Shown: piece by piece, positions 23,065-34,828 of the stretch
Layout of the letters: each line of letters starts with the position of its first letter
Numbering within the stretch: position 1 is the stretch's first letter
From: Pyxicephalus adspersus
Lineage: Eukaryota; Chordata; Amphibia; Anura; Pyxicephalidae
Reading direction: 5' to 3'
NCBI RefSeq assembly: GCF_032062135.1
Contig: NC_092862.1
Location: 67,602,715 to 67,666,714, forward strand
DNA length: 64,000 nucleotides
Position numbers and translations under genes: made by a program
Notes under the pieces: generated by a model
What the model was told of the DNA's origin: nothing
Database searches by the model: none
Seen by the model: only the letters and a program-made list of their open reading frames with translations

Positions 23065-25112
23065 AACAAATTAGACAACAATATGGGCTAAGAGCATTTC
23101 CCTGTTCTGTATGCTTAAATTGTCCTTTTTTAAGATAAAGATCTTTAAAGATCTTAAGAGATCCAAAAAACATGGTATTGTTACTTTTTTGGAGAGATTA
23201 TTGGTTGAATTTGGGCTATACGTTAAAATGTCTGTAGATGGTAGGTGAGGTAGCAGTTTTTTGGAGCGTAGCTGGAAGTGTTTATGAGTTGTCTGGGTTT
23301 CCATTAGAGCATCTTACCAATTTCATAGATCCCTTACTGGTTAGGCTTAGTTACACAAATCTGTTATTCACTAGTTCTGAGTTAATATTATTGTTTTGTT
23401 AGTGAAGTCTCCAGAACTGGACACAAGTATTCTTATGTAAACCATATTTGGAATAAAGTGTCTAGTTTAGGAGACCTCATAGTATAGTGAAAAGTCTGAG
23501 AATAAACAGGAGAGAATATAGAAATTATTATGTACAGTCTTATAGAAAAGTATATAGAAAAGTTTGCTTTCACAATTAGAAGGTAATATTCTATTAAGTG
23601 TTGTGTTAAGTGTTGTGTACTACTTTTGGAGTTCGACTATGGCCCATTTAGTTATTGCAAGCTGTGAAGTGGACCCCTCATCGACCCACAGAGTTTTCTC
23701 TGCCTAATGCAGCAGAGAGATCCCTTTCTTTTTTTTTTAACTATTTTTAATATCTTTTTTGTTCAGAAGAGTAGTGGTCTACTGAGTTCAATATTCCAAA
23801 GCACATTGTTTTTCAAGCAGCGCCATGGCTGTGGTATGTGGTACAGTATTTATATAGCGCCAACATTTTACTCAGTGTAATTCTCTTCCTAAGAATAAAA
23901 TGATAATATGAATATATGGATATTTAGCATGCATGCAAAACCATAGCAGTAAGTTCACTGGCTTTTGAATCAACCGCTCCTGGTGTGTGTCTGATTGTGA
24001 TAAAGACATTAAAGTGTAAGCTCCCTTGTGTCACTCTGTAGTGTGCTGCAGAATATACAAGAATGTGCAAATCTGAGAAAAAGAAAGAGAAATACACCAC
24101 ATTCTGATAAACTATTGGAAAATGTGTACACTCATATAATGTACTCAGCTTTTTATATGAAATAGGTCTACTTCTTTATTTAATAGTTTTTATATATACT
24201 TTGTTTGAAAAAAAACAAAAAAAAACTATTACAGATTCTGTCTAGGACATTTATAAGATTATAGTTTTATTTAAAAGTGAAGAGGGTTACAAATCATTTT
24301 CAATTCCTTGGGACCCTATACTGAAATTGTTATTAGGTTGTAAACACTATATTATTGTCTTTTGACAGTCCTCATTCTCTTCATTAAGTAATATTCTAGG
24401 TAAAGCATCTATCAGCATAGCAAGTCATTTCTAAAGTTAATCAAGGTAAATATTTCTTTACACTTTCCTTCACCACTGATTACACATAATTAATGTACAA
24501 AGACCAAGGTTCATGATTACTTCTGTAAAGTGACATACAGCATAATCACCTACATCAAGTTTAATCGGTTCTCATATGCATGAAACTATTATTAGAAACT
24601 TAAGTTACCAAAAATTCAAATGACCTGTTTTGTTTGACAGATTAAACCTGCTGTGGACCATTTTAGTTGTATATGAATCCTAATAGAAGCATCAAAGTAT
24701 CATGAAAAAATAGGACGTGTGCTAAAAAACAGCATAAATATAAAATGTGATATTTGTGTTTCTTTTTAGCTGTATTTTTTCTTTATTGAAAGGAAAGAAA
24801 GTAAGATTCACAATAAGCAGGTGTATGTGATATCACCCTGGGGTGGCATATGCTGCCACTTGTATGTTTAGACTTCAATATCTTCGTGTAGTATTGATGG
24901 TATTGTGTTGTGGTCTATCAATGCATGTTACAAGGATAATAGGAATTTACCCCATTGCCTGGGAGAAAAGGTGGTACCCAATGTAAAAACTGGCTTTAAT
25001 GAGTAAAACAGATATTTATATACTGTATAACCCTTTCTAAAAATATGAAAACAGTTTGCTTGCACATCCCTTTTAAAGACAAATTCCACACATAAGAAAA
25101 GGCATACTCTAA
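23065..25112. other. Non-coding DNA with a small retroelement-tail remnant
   Basis: No coding signal is seen. Near 23850-23876 the words ACAGTATTTATATAGCGCCAAC match, inverted, the tail phrase of the LINE at 29155 (GGTGCTATATAAATCCTGTA), suggesting a small remnant on the minus strand. The rest is featureless AT-rich DNA. Confidence 0.45.
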
Positions 25113-26131
25113 TTAGTGTTGGTCGAATACCTCACTATTCGATTCAACAGCTATTCGATCGAATAGGAGGATATTGCTCAGATGATTGAATGCCAAATTC
25201 GAACACTAATAAAGTCAATGGTGGGAAAATTTGTGCTATTTTTCAGGACTGTCAAGACAGCTCCGCTCCCCTGATTGCTCTTGCAGCCCTTTACTAGTTG
25301 TATGTGTTCTTGGATAGAGTTTCTCTTTCCAAGAACACAGGAGTACTGTGTTCCTGGATAGAGAAACTCTATCCAGGAACACATACTACAGGGCGGCAAC
25401 AGCAATCAGGGGAGCGGAGCTGTCAGCCCTGCTCCCCTGATTGCTCTTGCACCCCATTACTAGTTGTATGTGTTCTTGGATATAGTTTCTGTTTCTCTAT
25501 CCAAGAACACAGTAAGTCCGGTATTCCTGGATAGAGAAACTCTATCCAGGAATAGGGATAGTGCTCCCTGATTGGCTGAGGAAAGCTTTCCTGAGCCAAT
25601 CATAGAGCACTAAAGGTTTTGAATGGGGAGACTTGTCCCCATTTAACCCCTAGTGCCAGGGATCGCACACTGTCCTCAATGAATGCTGGCAGCGGCCGCA
25701 TTTATTCAGAAGATCCCCAGCACTGAAGGCTAAATGGGGACGAGTCACCCCATTAATTCACCTCTAGTGCTCTGTGATTGGCTGGAATAAGTAAAATCCT
25801 GATGACGCTTGAGCTGTTATCAGGGTTTACCTTTCCTCAGCCAATCACAGAGCACTAGAGGCGATGAATGGGGAGACTTGTCCCCATTTAACCTGTGCAG
25901 CTGTGGGCTGTGCAGCTGTGGGAATTATCCTGTCATTGTGGAATAACCTGTAAAAAAGTAAAAGTTAGTTACACAAATCACACACATTCAATAAGTTACT
26001 TTGACATTCATTTTTTAACACATTTTTTACACACAAATTTGCGCATGGTTTTTGTGTCGGATCTATCCAAATTTGAACCGCCATATTCGAGTCGAATATA
26101 AGGACAACCTGAATTCGAACACCGACACTAA
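25113..26131. mobile_element. Palindrome-rich 1-kb inverted-repeat element
   Basis: The left end reads TTAGTGTTGGTCGAATAC and the right end is its inverted relative ACACCGACACTAA. TTCGA/TCGAAT words cluster at both ends. The interior is a series of nested hairpins: TTCTTGGATAGAGTTTC with its complement (about 25308-25380, repeated at 25470-25550), CTCCCCTGATTGCT with AGCAATCAGGGGAG (about 25266, 25402 and 25432), and AGTGCTCTGTGATTGGCTG with CAGCCAATCACAGAGCAC (about 25768 and 25838). The phrase GGGGAGACTTGTCCCCATTT appears at about 25626 and 25871. No transposase is present. The superfamily is uncertain. Confidence 0.8.
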
Positions 26132-26247
26132 CTGTAATGTCCTACAGGGAATTTTTGATATATTGAATTAGATAAAATGAGACAATTCTATTTGTGATAT
26201 TAAAGGAAATAAATGTTTCTTAAAGGTAGCAAAAAAGGTTGAAGGAC

Positions 26248-26249
<2 letters not shown>

Positions 26250-26296
<47 letters not shown>
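26250..26296. repeat. (TA)n microsatellite
   Basis: About 23 TA units directly abutting the left end of the Tc1-like element. Confidence 0.97.
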
Positions 26297-26299
<3 letters not shown>

Positions 26300-26708
26300 G
26301 TCATGGCCAAAAATGCACTATTTCTCCCAGAAAATCAAAAATGCTATCGTATTGGAACCCTTTCAGATCTGAGACTCTGGAGCAGCTGGCAAAGGAAAAA
26401 TGACCAAAATTCAAGTGGAGAGATGTAAAAGACTCATTGATACAGAAAATGATTAACATTAGTTATTTCTTCCAAAGCATGTGCGACCAAGTATTAAGTT
26501 AAGGATGTCAATAATTTTGTCCAGACCATTTCTGACATTTTGAATGTAAAGTCTCAGTTTTTTTCTCTGCTTTTTTGTGTTCTTCAAGTGCCAAAAAAAT
26601 AAATAAACATGAATGCCAAATTATTTATAATTGTAACAATTTTCTGGAAGAAGTGGTGCATTTTCTGACATAAATTCAGGGGTGCCAATATTTTTGGCCA
26701 TGACTGTA
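26297..26708 (+). mobile_element. Decayed Tc1/mariner element
   Basis: The left end TAAGTCATGGCCAAAAATGC and the right end ATATTTTTGGCCATGACTGTA are inverted repeats of the Tc1 type, flanked by TA. The region near 26380-26455 reads as a decayed transposase C-terminus on the plus strand, with a remnant QVERCKRLID that resembles the last helix region of Tc1 transposases. Most of the transposase gene is deleted, leaving about 410 bp. It is non-autonomous and broken. Confidence 0.85.
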
Positions 26709-28659
26709 AATATAAAATATTTCTCATTACTACTAGTGTATTAGGGCTTTCTCAGTAATTCCCCCACTAACTCCTCTTGCAATGTCTCCTCTCCTTCATA
26801 GTACAGAATATGAAGCACTGCCTGAGCAACCTTTCATCAGAGCTTGGCATTGTTACGTAGGGGCAGAAGGTAAAAACACTCTATATTCTTCTGTTGAAGT
26901 GCTCAGCACAGTGCTAGGGGCATATATTAAAGTAGGTGACATTTTCTAACAAGTTTTATTGTTAATTATCTGGTTGTAATATTATTTTAGTATGCCTCCC
27001 TACACCACAATCAATTCACAAAAAAGTAATAAAAAGAAATTGATTTAGGATATAGCAAGTAAACATTAGATAACAAGTAAACAGTTATTATATACTTTAG
27101 TAAAGAATTAGGTTGTGACTTTTTATCCTAACCTTTTTGCATTTTTTTTTCTTTAAAATGTGCAGAGTTTTTTAATATACTTATTTCATATTTATAACCA
27201 TATCTGTGATTTAATTACAAGAGACAGACCAAGTGTTGTGATTGTTCAAACTTTCTCCCAATGTGGAAAACCCAAGGCTAAAAACAGAGCGTTACATATT
27301 CCCAACTAAACAATGAAGTGGACTAACACTGTAACAAGCTTCCACTTGACATACTAAGGAAACAAGCAGACAGAACAAGGTGTATCATCCTTATGGATGA
27401 AAAGATACCCTTGAGACTTGCCATTTCAAGGCCAGAAACTCACAGAACTTTCAAGATTCTATGAGTACATAAAGTAATATTTCTTTTTACTTTATAAGGA
27501 GTTATGGTTTAGTGTAGTATATATCAACTATTAAAACAGTAATGTCCCTTTTAATGAATATACAGTCTATGACAAGGTTACTTATACTGTTTAATATCAG
27601 CATAAATGTTTAAGAAGAACTCCAAGGCTGATTAGAAATATGCATTGTATATTTTTATTGGCAATGGGGGAGCCACAGATTCAGACAGCTTTTACCTAAG
27701 GTACAACTGTTTTATTAATTGTATCTTACGTGGAAAATAGGTGATTAGTGTGTGAAAGTTGTGTGACTTTTAAGTGAAAACATTGATAAATAAACTGTGT
27801 GATAAAGAGTACTTCTAATGTGAGCATGTTTTTTTTTATTTATTAACACGTATATAGTATGATTCCTGTCTGAATCATTTAATTGTTAATGATATCCATA
27901 AGATTGTTTTTGGTTGCCATACCTCCTTTGGCTTTCTTGATTTAGTTGCCCTATCTCATTTGGCAGCCTTGAGCAATATTAGTAGCTAAAATAATCCTAG
28001 AGCAACCAATTTACAGTTGTTGAAATACAGCAGCTTTTTTTCCAACATATTTGTATAGTGTATTTTACAATATACATTTCACTCTTCTAAATACCAGACA
28101 CCTGGACAGTAATGAGTTTATGTGTTGTGTTCTTCAAAGTGTCACGGCTGAGCACATCTTAAAGCGTATGTAAAGCCAATACTTTTAATGTAGTTATGGA
28201 TTTAGTGAAGCACAATCTTCTGTTAGGGAGGCTTCCTTTCCCTTTGATGTATGAAGACACATAACAAAGATCTCATGCAGCGCACAGCAACAAGTTCATT
28301 TTAAGGAGACATTGACACCTTGCTAATTTGGTACTACTGTGTCTTTGTAAAGGCTTTTTCTGACCTAGGTATAGTTGCCTTCCCAGCCCCCCCTCACAAC
28401 TTATTGTTCCAGCTGTTTTTTGGATGTTATGGGTGGCAACACCACTTTCTCTGCCATGTAACAGTGTTTTGGCCTAATTTAACACTTGTCACTTTTGGCA
28501 GCTGCACCAAAATCTGCAGCAGACACTTGTAGTCATGTGCAAACAATGGTTCCCATCTGCTCCCATTCATACGGGCTCAGTCCATGTCATATTGTTGGTC
28601 TTAAATGGTCCATAGTTTCCATTAAAAGTAGTAACCTGTCATAGTTCTTTTAATAGATA
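26709..28659. other. Non-coding DNA, nothing firmly recognised
   Basis: No coding frame above 70 codons occurs. A GC-richer section near 28380-28570 has the look of an interspersed repeat (TTTTGGCAGCTGCACC, GCAGCAGACACTTG), but no ends are visible and I cannot classify it. Confidence 0.4.
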
Positions 28660-28925
28660 AATAAATGCCTGCTTTACTCTACCTACAATTTCATTACAAA
28701 GCACATGGTGTCTTTTGACCTGCCAGTTCTTGATGATGTCAGATGGTAGCAATTAGAATGAGCAGTCAGTTTTATGAGGCCTCGTAATTAGAGTACATTA
28801 GAGATTAATCACAGTGTCAGCATTCTTTTTCATTATGACTGTTAAAATGCTTTGCTGAAATATATACACCCTCTTGTGAGATGACCGTGATAAAGGCCAT
28901 TGATTTAAAAGGTACAAACACAAAT
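28660..28925. promoter_or_regulatory. Candidate conserved non-coding block
   Basis: Unique, repeat-free sequence with a CGTAATTAGAG homeodomain-type site, GAGATTAATCAC and a CAATTAGAATGAGC site close together (28752-28815). The cluster fits a homeobox-responsive element. Conservation is guessed from texture and has not been tested. Confidence 0.3.
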
Positions 28926-29154
28926 ATTTTGCTTAATGAATAACCAACCTAATGAATGAATAACTATAACATTTGGGATTCAAACTACAAAATCATGGAT
29001 GTTTAAATATATTTGTAAACATATTTTCCTGTGTGTGCATGTGTAGCATTGTTAGGTGGAAAAATCAGTTCATTCATCAATGAGGGCTTCTTCACATCAA
29101 CAGGCAGGCAGTTATGAGCGTCATAATGCACATTACCGTAACTCAAAGTATTTC

Positions 29155-29475
29155 ACTTCTCTCTCTCTGGAATGGTCTTCCTCATCCTATTCAGATTGCC
29201 CCTACTTTCGGCTCATTTAAGAGAGCACTCAAAACCCATCTTTTTAAACTTGCCTACCTCTTTTCTGTCTCCTAAACACTTACAACCTACCCAGCATTCC
29301 ATCCCCCCCCTTATATTGTATGCTGCTTCCCCCACCTCCTAGATTGTAAGCTCTTCAGGGCAGGGTCATCTCCTCCTCCTGTGTCACTGCCTGTATAGGC
29401 TCTGTCATTTTCAACCCCTATTTAATGTACAACGCTAAGTAATTTGTTGGTGCTATATAAATCCTGTATATTATT
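29155..29475 (+). pseudogene. 3' end of an L2/CR1-type LINE (truncated)
   Basis: From about 29159 to the stop at 29273 the plus strand encodes the end of a non-LTR reverse-transcriptase ORF: LWNGLPHPIQIAP, then SFKRALKTHLFKLAYL. This is the classic C-terminal signature of L2/CR1-clade proteins (W-x-x-LP, then F-K-x-x-LKT-LF). Downstream is a 3' UTR with GATTGTAAGCTCTTCAGGGC, TTTAATGTACAACGCT and GGTGCTATATAAATCC, then a TTATTATT tail. Only about 320 bp remain of a multi-kb element, as usual for 5'-truncated LINE copies. It is not functional. Confidence 0.88.
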
Positions 29476-31079
29476 ATTTGTAATAATAATATTCATAATA
29501 TTAATAAATCTGTCCCCCAAAGCTCCTCTGTACCTGACCTTTTATTAATGATTTGTCCCCACACACTTTTACCTCCCTTTTTTCTCCTCCTGCCCCGTCA
29601 ACTCCTGCATGTTTGTTTGAAAGATTGCTCCAGAAACTTGAACTATGTGAGGCTGTCCAAAAAACAATCATTGTCAGTGGTGGATGTAGCAAACAATGGC
29701 CCCTGTGCAGACATGACCTGGGACCCCCTGCCAAACTAATTTGGTACCCCCATGGAGTCCATGTTGGCTGAGGAGGATTCAGGGCCCTTGTGCAGTGGCA
29801 CACTTTACAACTCCATATATCCACCCTGCTCCTTGTGGTCAAAGAATAAAACACACTGAGATATGAAGTCATTTATTGGTCAGCTTGCAGAGTGCAATCA
29901 AAAGAAGAATGTAACATGGTGCCGTCTACTGGTTAGGCTTGCTGACATATGGGTGGATTGGTCCTTACTTTTAAGCACGCTGGGTGACATCTACAATCAA
30001 ATCATATATTAACATGTGTTGCTGTAACGAGTGCTAAAGTGGTTGAAACCACATAATAATAACCACATGATCTGTAGCTAGGAACTTCATCTGTATCCCT
30101 GCTGAAAACTAATTCTGTACATGGGATGAAAAGGCAAACTATTTAATGTCTGATTGGTGGAGGATATTTGCAGGGAAATGAACAGAGATGGTATATACAT
30201 GGCCAGAAGAATCTGTCCATATGGTAGAATCTTGAGTGTGAACAACTGAGGATTTGGGTATCACTGTGCTTTGAAGCCACCCAATGTTACCACCATCCAG
30301 GATAATGCATGTTATGTGTATTGGTGTGCTGTGATGATAATCACTTTGAATGTCCAAAAGGCTCCTGTGTTGCAGTGCATTTGCAAGGCACTTTATAATA
30401 CATTTTTATGCTTTGCTGTGTGCTACAATACGAAAGCTGCAGCAGGTACGATAAAAGGCTTTTTACGATAGACCTGACCAGTGTCCAAAAACTTTTTGAG
30501 GAGTCGGCAGTGAGGGTTAAATAATAAATGCAATAAAAGATAGGTAGGCTGATCCCTGGCTTTAAAAATGATGTCTTACTTATAGGAACAACGAAAATTA
30601 AATAAAGGAACACACTCTCTCCATACCTTCAGTTTATTCTGTAAGGTGCTTTGCATCTACTTACAATATGTTGTTCACTGTCATATTCGGTGTGTAAGGA
30701 TTGGCAATGGAGCACAGCCCACTACAGAATTTACACTGGGATAATCCTGGGGTTCAGGGGGCCTTGAAATTTTCCTGGACAATGCCTGGACATTTCTGGG
30801 GATAGTACCAGCAAATTTTTTGGGAAGTATAGTAAATATACTTTGTGCCAAAAATGTAATTCACCAAACTTTGATCTCCTTCCTTCCAGGGGCTAATTTA
30901 CAAGTATGTAATCTTACTATAATCTTAATACAAAAGCAAAAGAATTTGGTAATCACATTAAACTATTTTAAGGTAATTCATGAATGCCATTATAGCTCAA
31001 AATATATGTTCTTTTTAAAAAGTCTAAAGATTATTCTTAATTCATTGTAGTATATTGTTTTCATTAAACACTGAATGGT
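29476..31079. other. Non-coding DNA with probable repeat-derived GC-richer patch
   Basis: A patch at about 29680-29820 (GGCCCCTGTGCAG near 29697, GGGCCCTTGTGCAGTGGCAC near 29781) is internally repetitive and probably repeat-derived. The 123-codon minus-strand frame across it has no domain. The rest is featureless. Confidence 0.4.
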
Positions 31080-31310
31080 CTAGTCAGCACTAATTGCAGG
31101 TTCACACTTGAGATATTGTGACTCTTTCAGCAGCAGACTAAATCAGCTTTAAGCAAGGGCAGAAAGAGTAGGCCCCTGGCATTTGACAGCCTCCTTTGAA
31201 TGATTTACTCCTTAATCAAAACAATGTCATGGTTCAAGCATGTTTTATGCATTAGAGGAGATACATGAAATGCTTTATTAACATATTACTAGTTCTATTG
31301 ACCTTAGAAT
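31080..31310. promoter_or_regulatory. Weak candidate conserved non-coding block
   Basis: Unique sequence with CACTAATTGCAGG, GACTAAATCAGC and CCTTAATCAAAACAATG (homeodomain/SOX-like). There is no repeat and no coding frame. The call rests on texture and motif content only. Confidence 0.2.
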
Positions 31311-31839
31311 TTTGAGGGAAATGTCTTACTGTGTACAGCTGTGAACATCCCTGGGAAGGTGACAGAGTCAAGATATATATTCATTTGGCTAGGTACAACA
31401 ATAAGCCAATTTCAAAAGAAGTCATATAATAGGAAAAGCTTCTATAACTGAATTCTTAATGGGAAGAAAACAATAACTAGTCTGTATTGTGTGCATGATA
31501 AAAGAATAGGCAAATTATCAATAGCACTTAATGTAGATAAAAAAGGCATTCAGAATTCTTCACATTTCATGCTGTAATTTACAGTGTGACATGATAAAAA
31601 TGTAGAAATCAGTCACAAAAAATGAAATTATAGCATTCTGGTATACAACACTGTTTATACCTGGTAGATATTTCTACCATAATTATTGAAATCATAATAT
31701 ATATAATATAGATTACAGCTTTTGTGCTCCAGGTCCATGTGAGATCTTTGAATGGTAAGAGGATTGGCTAAGGTTGAGAATAGACATGGCACGTCTTTTT
31801 TCATCAAAGTATGTGGGCAGGTAACCTTTATGACTCCAA

Positions 31840-32113
31840 AGCAGGAGTTCCTCCAGAGTTTGCTAGGGGTTCCTTGACTATGAGCAATCTGTGCCACTTA
31901 GGTCAGTCTAACTGAGACCAATGATATTTTTGGCTATCTCTAAGGTTGTCATTTTTCCCAATGGTCAGGAATGAAGGGGGCTATATTCCCACTGACCACC
32001 ATTCTAATATACTTTGATTTGTGGATATAGTAATTATAGCAGGAGTTCCCTGAAGGCCTGAAAGTTATTTCAAGGGTTCCCAAGGTTTCCATGTTAAGTG
32101 TAGAGAAACACTG
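31840..32113 (-). mobile_element. hAT-family miniature element, inverted copy
   Basis: On the minus strand it begins CAGTGTTTCTCTACAC at 32113 and continues with GGAACCCTTGAAATAAC and ACTCCTGCTATAATTAC, the same order as the copy at 16439. The other end, with GCTAGGGGTTCCTTGACTAT on the plus strand near 31861, is eroded and no terminal CAGTG remains. It is non-coding. Confidence 0.75.
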
Positions 32114-33699
32114 GACTTCCCACCTGTCAGAAACACTTCTTCAGCATACACAGTTTTCCCGTATTGAACACAAGGTCATTAGACCACTAAGAATATTGTG
32201 ACTATATGATATTTTTTCTTATGGTAGGAAAAAAATAAAGTTCAATTAGGCCTCCATACTTTCTGTTTTCCTATACTGACCTGGCAGATCCTTTTGAATT
32301 TTTACCTATTGACTTTTTTTCCTCTAAATAACTATCTGTCCCCTATTATGTGCCTACTTCCCCTGTGGGTCAGCCTCTTCTCCTCCAAAGAACACATTGC
32401 AAATTGTGATCCAAACTCATTCTGCAGCAGTTCCAGTGGTTGTTAGTGCCATAATATGACTGTGACTTTCTCTTTGTTTTCTTGATCAGGCTATATTGCT
32501 TGCCCTAATAACACCAAGGAAAAACCTAAACTGGATATCTGCTGGAATCACCTGATTTTTAATCAAATAACTATTTAAATAAATTAGGGTCAATTTACCC
32601 TACATGTAGAAACTAATATGTAATCTTTTTCCTGCATAGTTGTGTTGTCTCTGCTCAATATCCATTATTATATATGCCAACAATGAACATACGAGTGGTT
32701 CCAGTACAACAAAACATGTTATCTATCCATATCATGTATATATGTGTTAAACACATACACACCTATATATAATATTTATAAATATAAATATTAATTATGC
32801 TCATAAAAACAATGAACATGGCAACTTTTCTACTGTTGTTACAGTGGTACTGTTTGAATACACAGTAGAGATGCCTAAGACATGGTAAGAACCACTTTAC
32901 TGTTTACTGCACCTGCTCTATACCTGTTCTCTGTTTATCAAAGGTAATCAGCCTTCCTAAAAGCAGGCACGCCAGTTGCACTTTTCTTTATCAGTTTCAC
33001 TATGCACAAACTTTCTGATTGGCTGCAGTTCCTAAAAGTCGGATTGGTTACACATAAAAGGCTTACAGAACCATGTCTGAACAAGTATTATATTGCCATT
33101 TTTCACAGAAGACAAGTGGTAAGTCTAGACAGACAAAGCATAATTTATTTTAGTTAAACTACTCACCCACAATCCACCTCAAACAGGGAAATGTCTGGGT
33201 ATGCCATGGTTACTTTTGATAGCTACAGACTATCAGGCACTAAATAAATTAGTAAGACATATTTATAAATTTGCAGTTAGGCCTCAGTGGCATATTTATA
33301 ATGGAGAGTGGAAAGCACTCTCCACTCTCTCTTACACTTTGCTGCTATGGTATTCTTATATGCTACGCTTTTCTTTGGTGAATGGAGCAATGGTCGCTCT
33401 TTGATTAGAAGAAAGCTGGATATATGACTCTGACAGGCTATATGGCCAGACTCTCCTCCAGGTTTGTAGAATTTAAATTGGAGTAGTTGAGCAAACAAGA
33501 TGATTCTCTAGGGCTCGAGATCTATTCAAATGCAGGAATGGTCTATTGCTGCCAAGTCACCAGTTGGCAGAGACTGGAATAGTCCTTAGTGCAGTACAGA
33601 GTTAGAAGGTTGTGGAGAGAAAGATATAGGGGGTCTGTATATAGCATATAAAATATACTCTGCTTCTCAAGAATATTTACTGCTTTGTTTGATTGTTTT
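32114..33699. other. Non-coding DNA, nothing recognised
   Basis: Open frames at 33201-33498 lie on both strands around a GGAGAGTGG...CACTCTCC hairpin and carry no domain. No repeat ends are visible. Confidence 0.45.
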
Positions 33700-34130
33700 C
33701 AGAGAGCAGAACCTGTAATAGAAACGATCAGCAGGATGACTTTGAAAGCTGAGCACAGAATGGCCTTGAATGCTTGGGTCTGAATAAGAATCCAAGATGG
33801 TGGACAGTCATTTCTGTGCCAATAATGCTAAACATGTGGTTTATCCACCCCATCAACTGTTTATGAACTTTTATGCTTATATGGACTTCTGATTATCCGT
33901 TATTGGATAATATGCTTAATGACAATTAGATAAGGGCTTAAGCCCTCCTATACAGGAGTGATTCTTTATGCCTATAAAGATTGATGTATTTCCTGGATTT
34001 AGTTAGAATCTCTTTTACTGCTTTTACTGCTAAGCATTTGATTTTCTCTGTTGCAACAATAAATCTTCTTAATTAGGATCTACTGTCACATCTCTGACCT
34101 TCTAAATGAACCAGACAGTTGGGATGCCAC
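33700..34130 (+). repeat. Possible LTR-like fragment (uncertain)
   Basis: The block includes AACAATAAATCTTCTTAA near 34056, followed by TACTGTCACATCTCTGACC and CAGTTGGGATGCC. That order (poly(A) signal, short R/U5-like tail, then a primer-binding-like phrase) is reminiscent of a retroviral or gypsy LTR end. No partner LTR, clear TG...CA boundary or coding region is seen, so this is a weak call. Confidence 0.2.
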
Positions 34131-34828
34131 ATTCAGAAATTGCAAACTAATTTAGTACCTTCTCAAAAACCCATTTTACCCCCAATTACTCTTGCTCCCA
34201 TTTGCAGTTATACTATGTGCAAGGGATTAAGAAGTGGAATTTACTCCCTTCTATATGCTCTGGTCCTGTGGCTGCTATACAAACAGTAGCCAGCAGTAAA
34301 GCTATATGTGCAAAAGCTTTTATAGGTGAATATGCCAATTCCTCTTTTGTGCTCCTAACTTCATCTGTCATCAGAATCTTCATCCACGGTCTCAGGACTT
34401 AACTATGTCAGTAAAGAATTAAGTTTTACCTTTCACTTAAAAATATCAGAGACTATGAAATACAGTACCCTGAAAATAGGTGTATGTGGGTGGGTAGGGG
34501 GTTGTCAGCCTTATACATTCTTGCAGTTATGATAAAAGATGAATATTCAATACTTTTTGCAATAATTTGATGAACCCGGATTAACTGATTTTATCATCAG
34601 TCACATTTAATTTTCTGGCAACTTTAATCACTTTCTTCTTTCAATTGCAAAAGCAACTAGCTTGAGAAATGCAGCCTACTAAGGGGTTTTTGTTAGTTTA
34701 AAATATTTGAAAATTACAATATATGACACACAGTAATATGCATCTGTACAATTGACTAAGCGGAATGCCACTTTTCTGGAACCATACCTTCCTTTAACTT
34801 TATTTGCAGTTTTAAAAATTACTGGTTT
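34131..34828. other. Non-coding DNA, nothing recognised
   Basis: Short frames only and no repeat boundary. Confidence 0.45.

Noticed and set aside
22507..23173. Five overlapping 67-144-codon frames on both strands
   Set aside because: They lie in the GC-rich repeat cluster of the TTAA element. Simultaneous openness on both strands shows a composition effect.
33700..34130. Endogenous retrovirus
   Set aside because: Only a poly(A)-signal-like end is visible. There is no second LTR, no coding region and no clear boundary, so it is kept only as a low-confidence LTR-like fragment.
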